DNA of 64,000 nucleotides from Marinobacter panjinensis (GTDB taxonomy: Bacteria > Pseudomonadota > Gammaproteobacteria > Pseudomonadales > Oleiphilaceae). Each line of letters begins with the position of its first letter. The first letter of the stretch is position 1. The stretch lies in contig NZ_SZYH01000002.1 in the NCBI RefSeq assembly GCF_005298175.1, forward strand, positions 558,001 to 622,000. The letters are read 5' to 3'. The position numbers and the translations under genes were made by a program. Positions 53,103 through 63,231 of the stretch are shown here, in pieces. Below the pieces are notes generated by a model. It worked only from the letters and a program-made list of their open reading frames with translations, had not been told where the DNA came from and searched no databases.

Positions 53103-53827
53103 GACGGATCCGTTTCCTCGCGTGTATCCATGGCATGCATCATATAGTTGACGTCCACATCCCGCCCCAGGCGATACACTTTGGTGATCGGGTTGTAGGT
53201 CATGCCCGTCAGTTCGCAGATGTCCAGCCCGGCGTGGCGCAGGTGATCCGACATTTCCGAGGGGCGGATGAACTTGCGCCATTCGTGCGTGCCCTTCGGC
53301 AGCAGCCTGAGCACATACTCAGCGCCCACAATCGCGAACAGGAACGACTTGGGGTTACGGTTGATGGTGGACACGAACAGATGTCCGCCGGGCTTCAGCA
53401 GCGCAGCGCAGGCCTTGATGACGGAGGCCGGGTCCGGCACATGCTCCAGCATTTCCAGGCAGGTGACCACATCGTACTGGCCGGTGTGTTCCGGGTCGAT
53501 TGCCAGCTCTTCAACGGTGATCTGGCGATAGTCCACCTTGATGCCGCTTTCCATGCCATGGAGCCTGGCCACTGCCAGCGGTGCTTCGCCCATGTCTATG
53601 CCCGTCACGTGCGCGCCCCGCTGTGCCATGCCCTCGGACAACAGGCCGCCGCCGCAGCCGACATCCAGGGCCCGCTTTCCCGCCAGGGGCACGCGCTCGT
53701 CAATGTAGTTGAGGCGCAGGGGATTGATGTCGTGCAGAGGGCGGAACTCGCTGGTGGGGTCCCACCAGCGGCTGGCCAGTGCCTCGAATTTGGCGATTTC
53801 GTTGTGGTCTACGTTCTGAGTGCTCAT
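53099..53827 (-). CDS. ubiG: Ubiquinone biosynthesis O-methyltransferase UbiG
   Basis: UbiG methylates two hydroxyls in ubiquinone synthesis. The 242-residue product has EFRPLHDINPLRLNYI, the SAM motif LDVGCGGGLLSEGMA, and STINRNPKSFLFAIVGAEY. All match the family. It lies between mtaD and gph. Confidence 0.95.
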   Translation of the reverse strand: MSTQNVDHNEIAKFEALASRWWDPTSEFRPLHDINPLRLNYIDERVPLAGKRALDVGCGGGLLSEGMAQRGAHVTGIDMGEAPLAVARLHGMESGIKVDYRQITVEELAIDPEHTGQYDVVTCLEMLEHVPDPASVIKACAALLKPGGHLFVSTINRNPKSFLFAIVGAEYVLRLLPKGTHEWRKFIRPSEMSDHLRHAGLDICELTGMTYNPITKVYRLGRDVDVNYMMHAMDTREETDPS

Positions 53828-53861
53828 AGTTGGTTCTGCCTGATAACGGATATGTCGGGCG

Positions 53862-55202
53862 TCAGCTGGTTTGCTGCTCGCGGATACGGTCTGCCCAGCC
53901 CCGGACGCGGAGCATCAGGTCTGGTACGTCAATACGGGTCAGCCTGCCTTCCTGTACCTGAGGTACGCCGTTGATCCAGCTATGGCTTACCTGGCGGCCA
54001 TGGTTGCTGTAAACAAGGTGAGAGGCCGGATCGTACACCGGTTGCAGGAATGGGTCGCCCAGGTCCACGGCAATGATATCCGCCAGCTTACCGGCTTGCA
54101 GTGATCCGAGTTCATGGGCGCGCCCCAGTGCCTTTGCACCGTCGATCGTGGCCATGGCCAGCGCCTCATGGGCAGACAACGCGGTGGCATCATCAGCCAC
54201 CACCTTGGCCAGCATGGACGCGGTGTTGAGTTCGCCAAACAGATCCAGGTCATTATTGCTGGCAGCACCGTCGGTGCCAATGGCGACATTGATGCCCGCC
54301 TCGCGGAATTTCTTTACCGGGCTGAGGCCGCTGGCCAGCTTGAGATTGGATTCCGGGCAATGAATCACCTGGGCGCCGGTGTCTTTCAGCAATTGTATGT
54401 CCGAATCATCAATCTGGGTCATGTGGACACACTGGGTTGTGGGCCCCAGTACGCCCAGCTCTGCCATTCGTGCTGTGGGTCGCTTGCCGGTTTTCTCCAG
54501 GGCATCGGCCACCTCGGAGGCGGTTTCATGAAGGTGGATCTGGATAGGCGTGCCGGTGCTCCGTGACAGCGCCACGGCTTTTGTCAGTGGCTCGTCAGAC
54601 ACCGTATAAGGCGCATGGGGGCCGATGGCCGGCATAATGAACGGGTCGTCCTGCCACTGGCGGATGAAGTCCTCGCCCTTGGCCAGGTATTCATCTGGCC
54701 CGGCTCCCCAGGGTGTCGGGAAATCCAGCAGGGGAAAACAAACCTGGGCGCGCATGCCGGCGTCTTTGGCAAGCTGGGCAACGATTTCGGGGAAAAAGTA
54801 CATGTCCGCAAAGGTGGTGGTGCCGGTGCGAAGCATTTCTGCCATGGCCAGCTGCGTACCATCGGCAATGAACGGCTCGCTGACAAACGCGCCTTCGGCG
54901 GGCCAGATATGGTCCTTCAGCCAGGTCATCAGCGGCAGGTCGTCTGCCAATCCGCGGAACAGCGACATGGCGGCATGGCCATGCATATTGATCAGGCCGG
55001 GAAGCACCACATGGTTGGGCAGGTCGATGGTTTCCTTGGCACGGTAACGGGCATCGGCTTCATCCCGGGAGACCACTGCGGCAATCCGTTCACCCTGGAC
55101 AAGCACCGCCTGGTGTTCCAGTACCGCGTTCGCGGGCTCTATGGGGATAACCCAGCGTGCGTTGATGCGAATATCTGCTGCGGTAATGGTGTCTGCCGTC
55201 AT
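53862..55202 (-). CDS. mtaD: 5'-methylthioadenosine/S-adenosylhomocysteine deaminase-type amidohydrolase
   Basis: A 446-residue TIM-barrel amidohydrolase. Zinc ligands are seen in GLINMHGHAAMSLFRG, HLHETASEV and in the Asp of IGTDGAASNNDLDL. Family members of this type in Pseudomonas-like bacteria deaminate methylthioadenosine. It is back to back with mtnA, supporting a role in methionine salvage. It heads the conserved mtaD-ubiG-gph-yciK order. Confidence 0.9.
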   Translation of the reverse strand: MTADTITAADIRINARWVIPIEPANAVLEHQAVLVQGERIAAVVSRDEADARYRAKETIDLPNHVVLPGLINMHGHAAMSLFRGLADDLPLMTWLKDHIWPAEGAFVSEPFIADGTQLAMAEMLRTGTTTFADMYFFPEIVAQLAKDAGMRAQVCFPLLDFPTPWGAGPDEYLAKGEDFIRQWQDDPFIMPAIGPHAPYTVSDEPLTKAVALSRSTGTPIQIHLHETASEVADALEKTGKRPTARMAELGVLGPTTQCVHMTQIDDSDIQLLKDTGAQVIHCPESNLKLASGLSPVKKFREAGINVAIGTDGAASNNDLDLFGELNTASMLAKVVADDATALSAHEALAMATIDGAKALGRAHELGSLQAGKLADIIAVDLGDPFLQPVYDPASHLVYSNHGRQVSHSWINGVPQVQEGRLTRIDVPDLMLRVRGWADRIREQQTS

Positions 55203-55361
55203 TTACCCTGCCTTGGCCGGGCCGCCCGGAAAACGTCCGTGCAGCCGAAGAATGTAGCCCGAAAGTATAGCGACCACCCGGACCAAGAACTACCCTGGGG
55301 GCTGAGTTTGGAGTGTTATCACAGGTATACTGCCTTTTTGTAACCTGTCTGGAGTGACTGA

Positions 55362-56426
55362 ATGAGCAAAACCACTGGTTCATCCGGTAAACGTTCCATT
55401 GGAACCGTGGCCATACGCTGGCATGGCGGCAGTCTAGAACTGCTGGATCAGCGGCTGCTGCCCGACGAGGAGCACTGGATTACGCTGGAGGGCGCCTCCG
55501 GTGTTGCCCAGTGTATTCGGGACATGGTGGTGAGAGGTGCCCCGGCCATTGGCATAAGCGCCGCCTATGGAGTGGCCCTGGCCGCCCGCCATGCCGGCGG
55601 TGGTGACTGGAAAGCCGAGATCAAGCAAGCCATACGCGAATTGGCCGCATCGCGGCCGACAGCGGTCAACCTGTTCTGGGCGCTGCAGGAAATGGAACGT
55701 GAATTCGCCGGTTGTCACTCCCTGGATGAAGCTGTGAAACGGCTTGCCAAAACCGCTGAACGCATTCATGAGGACGATCTGGCCGCCAACCTGGCCATGG
55801 CCGATAATGCCCTGGAACACATGGCTGCCGACAAGCCGTTTTCTGTACTCACCCACTGCAATACCGGCGCCCTGGCCACCGGCGGTTATGGTACCGCGCT
55901 GGGCGTAATCCGTCGGCTCCATGAGGCGAAACTGCTCAAGGACGTGTTTGCGGATGAGACCCGCCCCTGGCTGCAGGGCAGCAGACTGACCGCCTGGGAA
56001 CTGTCACGGGATGGTATTCCTGTCACTCTGAACGCAGACGGTGCGGCGGCTGCAATTATGGCTGCGGGTAAAGTGCGCTGGGTGATCGTCGGTGCCGACC
56101 GGATTACCGCCAATGGTGACGTTGCCAATAAAATTGGCACCTACAGCCTCGCGGTGCTGGCTCGCCACCACAAAGTGGGGTTTATGGTGGTGGCACCGTC
56201 CAGTACCGTCGACATGTCGCTGGAGTCCGGCAAGGATATCCCCATTGAAGAACGCGAAGGCTCAGAGCTCAGGCAGATCAGGGGAGTGGCCATTGCGCCG
56301 GCCGGGGTCAAAGTATTCAACCCGGTATTCGATGTGACGCCGGCAAGTCTGATTGACGTAATCGTGACCGAGAAGGGGGTTGTCAGCACGCCCAATGTGA
56401 CCGGAATGTGGTCGCTATTCGACTGA
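55362..56426 (+). CDS. mtnA: Methylthioribose-1-phosphate isomerase
   Basis: MtnA converts methylthioribose-1-phosphate to methylthioribulose-1-phosphate in methionine salvage. The 354 residues include VVRGAPAIGISAAYG, THCNTGALATGGYGTALG (with the catalytic Cys) and VGADRITANGDVANKIGTY (with the catalytic Asp). GGAGT lies upstream of ATG 55362. Its end overlaps the convergent XRE gene by 12 bases. Confidence 0.95.
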   Translation: MSKTTGSSGKRSIGTVAIRWHGGSLELLDQRLLPDEEHWITLEGASGVAQCIRDMVVRGAPAIGISAAYGVALAARHAGGGDWKAEIKQAIRELAASRPTAVNLFWALQEMEREFAGCHSLDEAVKRLAKTAERIHEDDLAANLAMADNALEHMAADKPFSVLTHCNTGALATGGYGTALGVIRRLHEAKLLKDVFADETRPWLQGSRLTAWELSRDGIPVTLNADGAAAAIMAAGKVRWVIVGADRITANGDVANKIGTYSLAVLARHHKVGFMVVAPSSTVDMSLESGKDIPIEEREGSELRQIRGVAIAPAGVKVFNPVFDVTPASLIDVIVTEKGVVSTPNVTGMWSLFD

Positions 56427-57137
56427 GTCGTCCTTTTGCGCCCGCAGCTCCGCCATTTCCTTTTCCTGCTCTTCGATAAAGTGCAGCGACATTTCGAAAC
56501 TCTGACGGGTGAAATCCAGAACCTTCCGGAAACCCTCGTCAGAGAGGGTGCGGGCGTCGTCATGGCTGCGGAAGATATTGATGAACTGGCGCTCCCGCTC
56601 GAATTGCAGCGGTAGTCGGCCAATGCCCCAGTCGTTGAGTATTCGCCAGACCTCGGGGTTGTAATTGCGGGTGGTGCGAAGAATAAACGGAATCGGGTCG
56701 TTACGTGCTATCAGCGCTGCCAGGCGCAGTATCAGCTCAAATGACAGTGTGGTAGTGCCGTTTTCAATGGCCTCGAGAACCGATTTGTCTTTCAGATTCA
56801 GGGCTTCGCTCATTTCCGACCGGGTCAGCCCGGCCACTTCGCGGATGTCTTTCAGGGAGTTGCCTGCTGCCAGCATCATGCGAAGCTGATCCTGGGAGTT
56901 CATCAGTGCGCGGCCGACTTTCAGAGAGGTATCCGTGGATTTGGCGGCGAAGCGTAGTGCTGATCCTGTGAGGCCGGCAATGCGGTCAATGAGTGACTCG
57001 GACCCCTTGTTTTCCTCCTGACCTTCGGCACCCTGAACATGTCCTACCTCTTCCATGGACCTCATGGCATGCATGGCGTCCATCAGCATACCTTCCAGCT
57101 GGCGTGCCCTGTTCCGGTCTTCTTCCTTGTCAGCCAT
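56415..57137 (-). CDS. XRE-family helix-turn-helix regulator-like protein
   Basis: A 240-residue cytoplasmic protein. A helix-turn-helix lies near residues 95-150 (SLKDIREVAGLTRSEMSEAL, SVLEAIENGTTTLSFELIL). The C-terminal part is helical and charged. The regulated genes are not known. It lies 34 bases from prc on the same strand, so it may share its transcript. Confidence 0.8.
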   Translation of the reverse strand: MADKEEDRNRARQLEGMLMDAMHAMRSMEEVGHVQGAEGQEENKGSESLIDRIAGLTGSALRFAAKSTDTSLKVGRALMNSQDQLRMMLAAGNSLKDIREVAGLTRSEMSEALNLKDKSVLEAIENGTTTLSFELILRLAALIARNDPIPFILRTTRNYNPEVWRILNDWGIGRLPLQFERERQFINIFRSHDDARTLSDEGFRKVLDFTRQSFEMSLHFIEEQEKEMAELRAQKDDSVE

Positions 57138-57171
57138 GGCTAACGCCCGTTCACGGAGGAGTTTGGGCCGC

Positions 57172-59346
57172 TCAGCGCGCCTGGGCCTGAGCGGTTATCT
57201 GTTTGATGTCCAGGATGGAGGCCATGCGTTGATCCAGTTCCAGCATGTCGGCCATGATTTTGCCGCCTTCATGAACAATGAAGTCCATCTCCTCATCGGT
57301 GCTGTCCAGATCTGCTGCCTGTTGGTCCTGCCATTCGTCCAGCTCTTCCAGGCTGTCGAACGGGTCGCCACCATGAATCTCGCGGCGGGCATTGGCAATG
57401 CTGAGGCGCGTACGTTCAATCTGTGACTGATATTCCTTGCGGTCGTCGATGTTGAGGCTGACGGACGTCTGCTCCCGCTGTTGCTTGAGAAATTCGATTT
57501 CTTTCTGCAGCAACTGGAATTCCGGATCGTCTTCAAACCGGTTGTCGTGGCGTGTGCGCAATTCGTCAATCACACTGCTGAAGTCAAAATAGCGGGTGTG
57601 GGGTACGGCTTCGATCTGGTCCCAGGGCAGGGCATGATCCAGGGCATCTTCACCGATGCGGGTCTTGTCCACTCTTGACGGGATCTCGATATCGGGAATC
57701 ACGCCTTTGTGTTGCGTGGAGCCGCCGGAAACCCGGTAGAACTTGCTCTGGGTGATCTTCAACTGGCCATGGTTCAGCGGGCGTACTGCCTGAACGGTGC
57801 CCTTGCCGAAGGTTTGGGAGCCTACTACCAGGCCCCGGCCATAGTCCTGAATGGCGCCGGCAAAGATCTCTGATGCCGATGCACTCATGCGATTGACCAG
57901 AACCACCAGCGGGCCGTCGTAGGAAACCGAGGGATCTTCGTCGTTCAGTACCTGCACGTCGTTATTGGAGTTGCGGATCTGAACGGTGGGGCCCTTCTCG
58001 ATAAACAGGCCGACCAGGTCGTTGGCTTCGTGAAGAGCGCCGCCGCCATTGTTGCGGAGGTCCATCACTACACCGTCAATACCTTCAGCCTTGAGCTCAT
58101 CGATCAGTTTGCGGACATCGCGGGTGGTGCTCTTGTAGTTCGGGTCACCGTTCTGCATCGCCTTGAAATCGGCATAGAAGGTGGGAATGTGGATCACGCC
58201 GATGCGGAAAGTGTCACTGCCACGATCGAACTCAATCACTTCGCTGCTGGCGCTTTGCTCTTCCAGCTTCACCTTGTCGCGCTTGATGGCGATGGTCTCG
58301 GTGACGGTTTCATCCGGGGCGTCAGCGGGAATAACTTCGAGGGTAACGGTCGACTCACGGGGACCACGAATCAGGTCCACCACTTCATCAAGGCGCCAGC
58401 CGATAACGTTTACGGCCTTGCTCTCATCTTCCTGTTTGACCGACACAATGCGGTCTGCGGGCTCAAGCTGGCCCTGCTTGGATGCTGGCCCGCCGGGCAC
58501 CAGGCGCACCACTTTGGTGTACTCGTTGTCTGACTGCAGCACGGCGCCAATGCCTTCCAGTGAAAGGCTCATGTTGATGTTGAAGTTCTCGGAGGTGCGC
58601 GGTGAGAAGTACGACGTGTGCGGGTCCCACATGCCGGCAAAGGCATTCATATAGGCCTGGAAGGCATCCTCACTGCGGGCCTGGTAGGCACGCTTCAGTT
58701 GGCCTTCGTAGCGGCGGCGCAAGGCATCTTCAATGCCTTCATCGTCAGTGCCGTTGAGGCGCTGGGCGAGCACCGCGTTCTTGATTCTCTTCACCCACAA
58801 GGCATCCAGCGCTTCCTTGTCGGCTTCCCAATTCGCCTCGGACCGGTCCAGCAGGATGCTTTCAGCGGCTTCGAAGTCGAGCTTGTCGATACCTTCATCG
58901 ACAATTCCCAGGGCGAACTCAAGGCGTTGGATAATCCGTTGCTGCACCAGGTTGTAAATATCGAAGCCGGGCTGTAGCTGGCCCGTTTTGAGGGCCGAGC
59001 CAAGCCCCAGCCGTACGGCGTTGAAGTTCTCGATGTCTTTTTGCGTCAGGTAGATGCGCTGACCGTCGAGGTATTCCAGGTAGGCATCAAACACGTCTCC
59101 GGACAGAGAGTCGTTGATGCTCATGTCGCGGAAGTGGGTAAATTGTAATTGCCGCGCGATCAGGATGTTCGCCCTGGCTTGTTCCACGGTCGGGGACACA
59201 GGCTCGTAGACTTTGTCGGTATCCACCTTGGCTGACACTGGCAGGGCGAGCGCCAGCATCAGGGTCAGGACGGCTGCCTGTTTGCCGGCTCTGCCGCCCT
59301 TGCCGGAGTTGCTGCAACGGCTGATAAATCGTTCCGCGATGCTCAT
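57172..59346 (-). CDS. prc: Carboxy-terminal processing protease Prc (Tsp)
   Basis: A periplasmic S41 protease that trims proteins from their C-termini, including penicillin-binding protein 3 in E. coli. The 724-residue product has a signal peptide (LTLMLALALPVSA), a long helical N-terminal domain, a PDZ domain (about 245-335, IGAVLQSDNEYTKVV), and the catalytic region with Ser in RMSASASEIFAGAI and Lys in GSQTFGKGTVQ. A helical C-terminal domain follows. All match Prc. Confidence 0.94.
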   Translation of the reverse strand: MSIAERFISRCSNSGKGGRAGKQAAVLTLMLALALPVSAKVDTDKVYEPVSPTVEQARANILIARQLQFTHFRDMSINDSLSGDVFDAYLEYLDGQRIYLTQKDIENFNAVRLGLGSALKTGQLQPGFDIYNLVQQRIIQRLEFALGIVDEGIDKLDFEAAESILLDRSEANWEADKEALDALWVKRIKNAVLAQRLNGTDDEGIEDALRRRYEGQLKRAYQARSEDAFQAYMNAFAGMWDPHTSYFSPRTSENFNINMSLSLEGIGAVLQSDNEYTKVVRLVPGGPASKQGQLEPADRIVSVKQEDESKAVNVIGWRLDEVVDLIRGPRESTVTLEVIPADAPDETVTETIAIKRDKVKLEEQSASSEVIEFDRGSDTFRIGVIHIPTFYADFKAMQNGDPNYKSTTRDVRKLIDELKAEGIDGVVMDLRNNGGGALHEANDLVGLFIEKGPTVQIRNSNNDVQVLNDEDPSVSYDGPLVVLVNRMSASASEIFAGAIQDYGRGLVVGSQTFGKGTVQAVRPLNHGQLKITQSKFYRVSGGSTQHKGVIPDIEIPSRVDKTRIGEDALDHALPWDQIEAVPHTRYFDFSSVIDELRTRHDNRFEDDPEFQLLQKEIEFLKQQREQTSVSLNIDDRKEYQSQIERTRLSIANARREIHGGDPFDSLEELDEWQDQQAADLDSTDEEMDFIVHEGGKIMADMLELDQRMASILDIKQITAQAQAR

Positions 59347-59545
59347 AAGCTTGTGTACCTGACGGTGGGTGGCGATACGGGTGACGATAAGATAAAGAGG
59401 TCAGCGGATATCGCCCGATTGACTCATAGTTTTATTGTAGGCAAGCGCAGGTGCGGTTGCCATAGTGTTGAAGTATCGGTTCGTGACAATCTGTCCATGG
59501 AGTAGTCAGGTTCGTAAACAGAAAAGCTCTCAGACAGTGCAGGAG

Positions 59546-59578
59546 CCCTTGCCGGAGCGGAAAGGTCTCCGGCAAGGG
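59546..59578 (-). other. Strong hairpin after the beta-oxidation gene
   Basis: CCCTTGCCGGAG (59546-59557) pairs perfectly over 12 bases with CTCCGGCAAGGG (59567-59578). It lies 11 bases after the stop of the multifunctional beta-oxidation gene on - and has no T run. It could be a terminator helped by another factor or a transcript-stabilising 3' stem. The rest of 59347-59588 holds no supported gene. Confidence 0.6.
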
Positions 59579-59588
59579 AAGGCGGGGG

Positions 59589-61739
59589 TCAGATGAAGTT
59601 TTTGTTGGTTTCTGCATTTTCCAGCAACAGGGCCGGTGGCGTGAAACGCTCACCAAATCGCTCCGCGAGATTTTTTGCCCGTTCTGCGAAGGCTCTCACA
59701 CCATACTGGTTGATAAACTGGATGGCGCCGCCGGTCCAGGGCGCAAAGCCGATACCGAAAATGCTGCCGATGTTGGCATCTTCTACGGTGCGGAGCACGC
59801 CTTCCTCAAGGCAGCGAACGGTTTCAATTGCCTGAATGAACAGAATGCGGTCTTTCAGGTCTTGCAGATCCGTATTTCGGGCCTTTTCCAGATCCACAAA
59901 CAGGTTTTCCAGTTCCGGCCACAGGTGTTTCTTGCCGGAGTCGGGATAGTCATAGAACCCGGCACCGGCAGCCTTGCCCTTGCGGTTGTGGCTTCCGACC
60001 ATCTGGTCAATCACTGCCTCCGCCGGGTGCGCCTTCCAGGTATTACCGGCTGCCTCGGTGTCTTTCCTGCTCTGGTCACGGATGTGCTGCATCAGGGTCA
60101 TGCTGACTTCATCCGAGATCGCCAGTGGCCCCACAGGCATGCCGGCCAGAACACCTGCGTTCTCGATGCTGGAAGGGTGAATGCCTTCGCCCAGCATGGC
60201 GATGCCTTCGTTCACGAAGGTGCCGAAGACCCGGGAGGTGAAGAAACCACGGCTGTCGTTCACGACAATGGGAATCTTGCCGATCTGCTGGACGTAATCA
60301 AAGGCGCGGGCCAGGGTGTCATCGGAGGTTTTGGCGCCCACGATGATTTCCACCAGCTGCATCTTGTCCACCGGGGAGAAGAAGTGCAGGCCAATGAAAT
60401 TGGCCGGTTTGGCTGACGCTTCCGCAAGCTGTGTAATGGGAATGGTGGAGGTGTTGGACGCAAAGATGCCGTTGTTAACAAGCTTCGCTTCCGCTTCCTG
60501 AGTCACCTTTGCTTTCAGTTCGCTGTCTTCGAACACGGCTTCGATGACGAGATCGCAATCTTCAAGATCGTCGGCGGAGCCGGTGGCCTTGATGCGGTTC
60601 AGCACCTCGGCTTTCTGCTCTTCGGTCATACGCCCGCGGCTGACTTTCTTGGCCAGCAGTTTCTCGGAATAGGCTTTGCCCTTGTCGGCGTTTTCCGTGG
60701 AAACGTCCTTGAGCACCACGTCAATACCGCGGGTGGCGGTAGAGTAGGCAATGCCGGCGCCCATCATGCCGGCACCGAGAACGCCCACCTTGCGGAAGGT
60801 TTCCTTTTCCACGCCTGCGGGCCGGCTTTCACCGGCATTCACCGCATTGAGCTGGAACCAGAAGGTGCCGGTCATGTTCTTGGCGACCTGGCCGGTAACA
60901 AGCTCTGCAAAATAACGGGTTTCGATCAGACTGGCGTTATCGAAATCCACCTGCGCACCTTCCACGGCCGCGGACAGTATACGTTCAGGTGCGGGGTAGC
61001 AGCCTTTGGTCTTCTGTTTCAGCATTGCCGGAGCAATGGCCAGTTTCTCTGCCATGGCCGGGTGATGGGGGGCGCCGCCGGGGAATTTGAAGCCTTTCTG
61101 GTCCCAGGGCTGCTGGCATTTCGGGTTGGCTTCGATAAAGGTCCGGGCTTTCGCCATCATGTCATCGGCGGATGAGGCCAGTTCATCGACAATACCGGCC
61201 TTGAGCGCGGCTTTCGGATTCACCTTTTTGCCTTCCATCAGGAAAGGGAAGGCAGCCTCGAGGCCGATCATCCGGGGCAGCCGCTGGGTGCCGCCACCGC
61301 CAGGAAGCAGGCCCAGGGTGACTTCAGGCAGGCCCAGCTGGATCTTGTCGTCATCCATCACCACGCGGTGGTGGCAGGCCAGGCAGATTTCCAGACCGCC
61401 GCCCAGGGCGGAGCCATTGATGGCCGCGACAATGGGCTTGCCGCTGGTTTCCAGTGCGCGCATTTCAGCTTTGAGGCCGTTAACCATGTCTTCAAAGGCT
61501 GCTGCGTCTTCCCGCGTGACCTTGTGAAGTTCTTTCAGGTCGCCGCCGGCAAAGAAGGTTTTCTTGGCGGATGTAATAATAATGCCGCGAATGTTGTCGA
61601 GATCATTTTTAACCTTGCCAACGGTCTCCGTCAGCCCCGTGCGGAAGTCGGCGTTCATGGTGTTGGCGGACTGGCCGGGCATGTCGATGGTCAGGGTCAG
61701 GATCTGGTCTGAACCCAGGTCGTAGTGAATGGCGCTCAT
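59589..61739 (-). CDS. Multifunctional enoyl-CoA hydratase/3-hydroxyacyl-CoA dehydrogenase
   Basis: A 716-residue FadJ/FadB-like alpha subunit. The hydratase domain (about 1-190) carries GSALGGGLEICLACHHR and LPEVTLGLLPGGGGTQRL. The dehydrogenase domain (about 310-715) has GVLGAGMMGAGIAYSTATRG for NAD and HFFSPVDKMQLVEII with the catalytic His. It acts with the thiolase 32 bases upstream. It resembles the FadB paralogues of Pseudomonas that are not the main FadBA pair. GAGAGGAG precedes ATG 61739. Confidence 0.93.
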   Translation of the reverse strand: MSAIHYDLGSDQILTLTIDMPGQSANTMNADFRTGLTETVGKVKNDLDNIRGIIITSAKKTFFAGGDLKELHKVTREDAAAFEDMVNGLKAEMRALETSGKPIVAAINGSALGGGLEICLACHHRVVMDDDKIQLGLPEVTLGLLPGGGGTQRLPRMIGLEAAFPFLMEGKKVNPKAALKAGIVDELASSADDMMAKARTFIEANPKCQQPWDQKGFKFPGGAPHHPAMAEKLAIAPAMLKQKTKGCYPAPERILSAAVEGAQVDFDNASLIETRYFAELVTGQVAKNMTGTFWFQLNAVNAGESRPAGVEKETFRKVGVLGAGMMGAGIAYSTATRGIDVVLKDVSTENADKGKAYSEKLLAKKVSRGRMTEEQKAEVLNRIKATGSADDLEDCDLVIEAVFEDSELKAKVTQEAEAKLVNNGIFASNTSTIPITQLAEASAKPANFIGLHFFSPVDKMQLVEIIVGAKTSDDTLARAFDYVQQIGKIPIVVNDSRGFFTSRVFGTFVNEGIAMLGEGIHPSSIENAGVLAGMPVGPLAISDEVSMTLMQHIRDQSRKDTEAAGNTWKAHPAEAVIDQMVGSHNRKGKAAGAGFYDYPDSGKKHLWPELENLFVDLEKARNTDLQDLKDRILFIQAIETVRCLEEGVLRTVEDANIGSIFGIGFAPWTGGAIQFINQYGVRAFAERAKNLAERFGERFTPPALLLENAETNKNFI

Positions 61740-61771
61740 ATTCGGTTCTCCTCTCAGAATCAGTGGTCGGC

Positions 61772-62980
61772 TCAGACGCGCTCAATGATGGTGGCAATAC
61801 CCATTCCGCCACCCACACACAGGGTGGCCAGGCCGTAGCGCAGTTCTCTCCGCTCCAGTTCGTCGAGCAGGGTGCCCAGAATCATGGCACCGGTGGCGCC
61901 CAGGGGGTGGCCCATGGCGATGGCGCCGCCGTTAACGTTCACTTTCTCGTCGGGAACCGACAGTTCCTTCTGGAAGCGCATGACCACTGAGGCAAAGGCT
62001 TCGTTCACTTCAAACAGGTCAATCTGGTCCGCCGTCATGCCGGCTTTTTCCAGTGCCTTGCGGGCCGCCGGCGCAGGTCCAGTCAGCATGATGGTGGGGT
62101 CGGTACTGGTGACCGCAGTTGCCAGGATGCGGGCGCGTGGTTTGAGACCCATGGCCTTGCCCTTGGCTTCGCTGCCGATCAGCATGGCGGTCGCACCATC
62201 CACGATGCCAGAGGAGTTGCCGGCGTGGTGGACGTGGTTGATCTTCTCCACGTAGTGGTATTTTTCCCGGGCGACACCGTCAAAACCCATTTCGCCCATC
62301 ATCTGGAAGGAGGGCTTGAGGCCGGAGAGGGATTCCACGGTGGTGTTGCCGCGAACATGTTCGTCGCGGTCCAGGATCATCACGCCATTCTGGTCGGTGA
62401 TGGGAACGATGGATTTGGCAAAATAGCCCTTTTCCCAGGCGTTGGCTGCCTTCTGCTGAGATCTGACGGCAAATCCGTCCACGTCTTCGCGGGTGAACCC
62501 CTCCAGGGTGGCGATCAGGTCCGCGCCGATGCCCTGGGGCATGAAGCCGGTGTGCAGGTTGGTGGCCGGGTCGGTTGCCCAGGCGCCGCCATCGGACCCC
62601 ATGGGTACCCGGGACATGGCCTCGACACCACCGGCAACCACCAGGTCTTCCCAGCCGGAACGCACCTTCATGGCGGCCAGGTTGACGGCCTCAAGACCGG
62701 AAGCGCAAAAGCGGTTGAGCGTGACGCCTGCCACCACTTCGTCCCAGTCCGCTGCCAGGGCGGCAGTTTTGGCAATATCCGCGCCCTGGTCGCCAACCGC
62801 GGTGACACAGCCCATGACGATATCGTCAACCTGGGCGGTGTCCAGGCTGTTTCTTTCCTGCAGTGCCTTGAGCACGGTGGTCAGCAGCGAGATGGGTTTG
62901 ACGCTGTGCAGGGAACCGTCTTTCTTGCCGCGTCCACGTGGCGTGCGAACGGCATCGAAGATATAGGCTTCGGTGGTCAT
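61772..62980 (-). CDS. Thiolase (acetyl-CoA C-acyltransferase)
   Basis: A 402-residue thiolase with catalytic Cys in NRFCASGLEAVN, His in NGGAIAMGHPLGATGA and second Cys in TLCVGGGMG. It cleaves 3-oxoacyl-CoA in beta-oxidation, partnered with the next gene. Subfamily (FadI-like or acetyl-CoA acetyltransferase) is not settled by eye. Start ATG 62980 has AGGA upstream. Confidence 0.93.
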   Translation of the reverse strand: MTTEAYIFDAVRTPRGRGKKDGSLHSVKPISLLTTVLKALQERNSLDTAQVDDIVMGCVTAVGDQGADIAKTAALAADWDEVVAGVTLNRFCASGLEAVNLAAMKVRSGWEDLVVAGGVEAMSRVPMGSDGGAWATDPATNLHTGFMPQGIGADLIATLEGFTREDVDGFAVRSQQKAANAWEKGYFAKSIVPITDQNGVMILDRDEHVRGNTTVESLSGLKPSFQMMGEMGFDGVAREKYHYVEKINHVHHAGNSSGIVDGATAMLIGSEAKGKAMGLKPRARILATAVTSTDPTIMLTGPAPAARKALEKAGMTADQIDLFEVNEAFASVVMRFQKELSVPDEKVNVNGGAIAMGHPLGATGAMILGTLLDELERRELRYGLATLCVGGGMGIATIIERV

Positions 62981-63167
62981 TTCCTGTCCTCTGTTGGTCT
63001 TTGACTCGGGAAGAGCATTTCAAAGCCTAACCATAGCGGTTCGCGGCCCCGAAGCGTAATGACGTGCGCTGCCAATCCCATTGGCGAAAGTGCTCACGCC
63101 GGTCATGACATTTGGTGCTGGTGTATCTAAATGTTCTATCTTGCCGGCGGGGAACTCGAAGGCATGA

Positions 63168-63208
63168 ACAAAAACGCCCTGGCCGTCGTGCAGGAGGCCA
63201 GGGCGTTT
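63168..63208 (-). terminator. Rho-independent terminator of the DUF349 gene
   Basis: AAACGCCCTGGCC (63172-63184) pairs perfectly with GGCCAGGGCGTTT (63196-63208). On the - strand a T run follows at 63174-63170. It lies 24 bases after the DUF349 gene. The 66-codon frame at 63020-63220 covers this hairpin and is not a gene. Confidence 0.9.
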
Positions 63209-63231
63209 GTTAAGAGCCATAAACGGGACGA

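Noticed and set aside
63020..63220. 66-codon frame on -
   Set aside because: Spans the DUF349 terminator hairpin and has no protein-like pattern.
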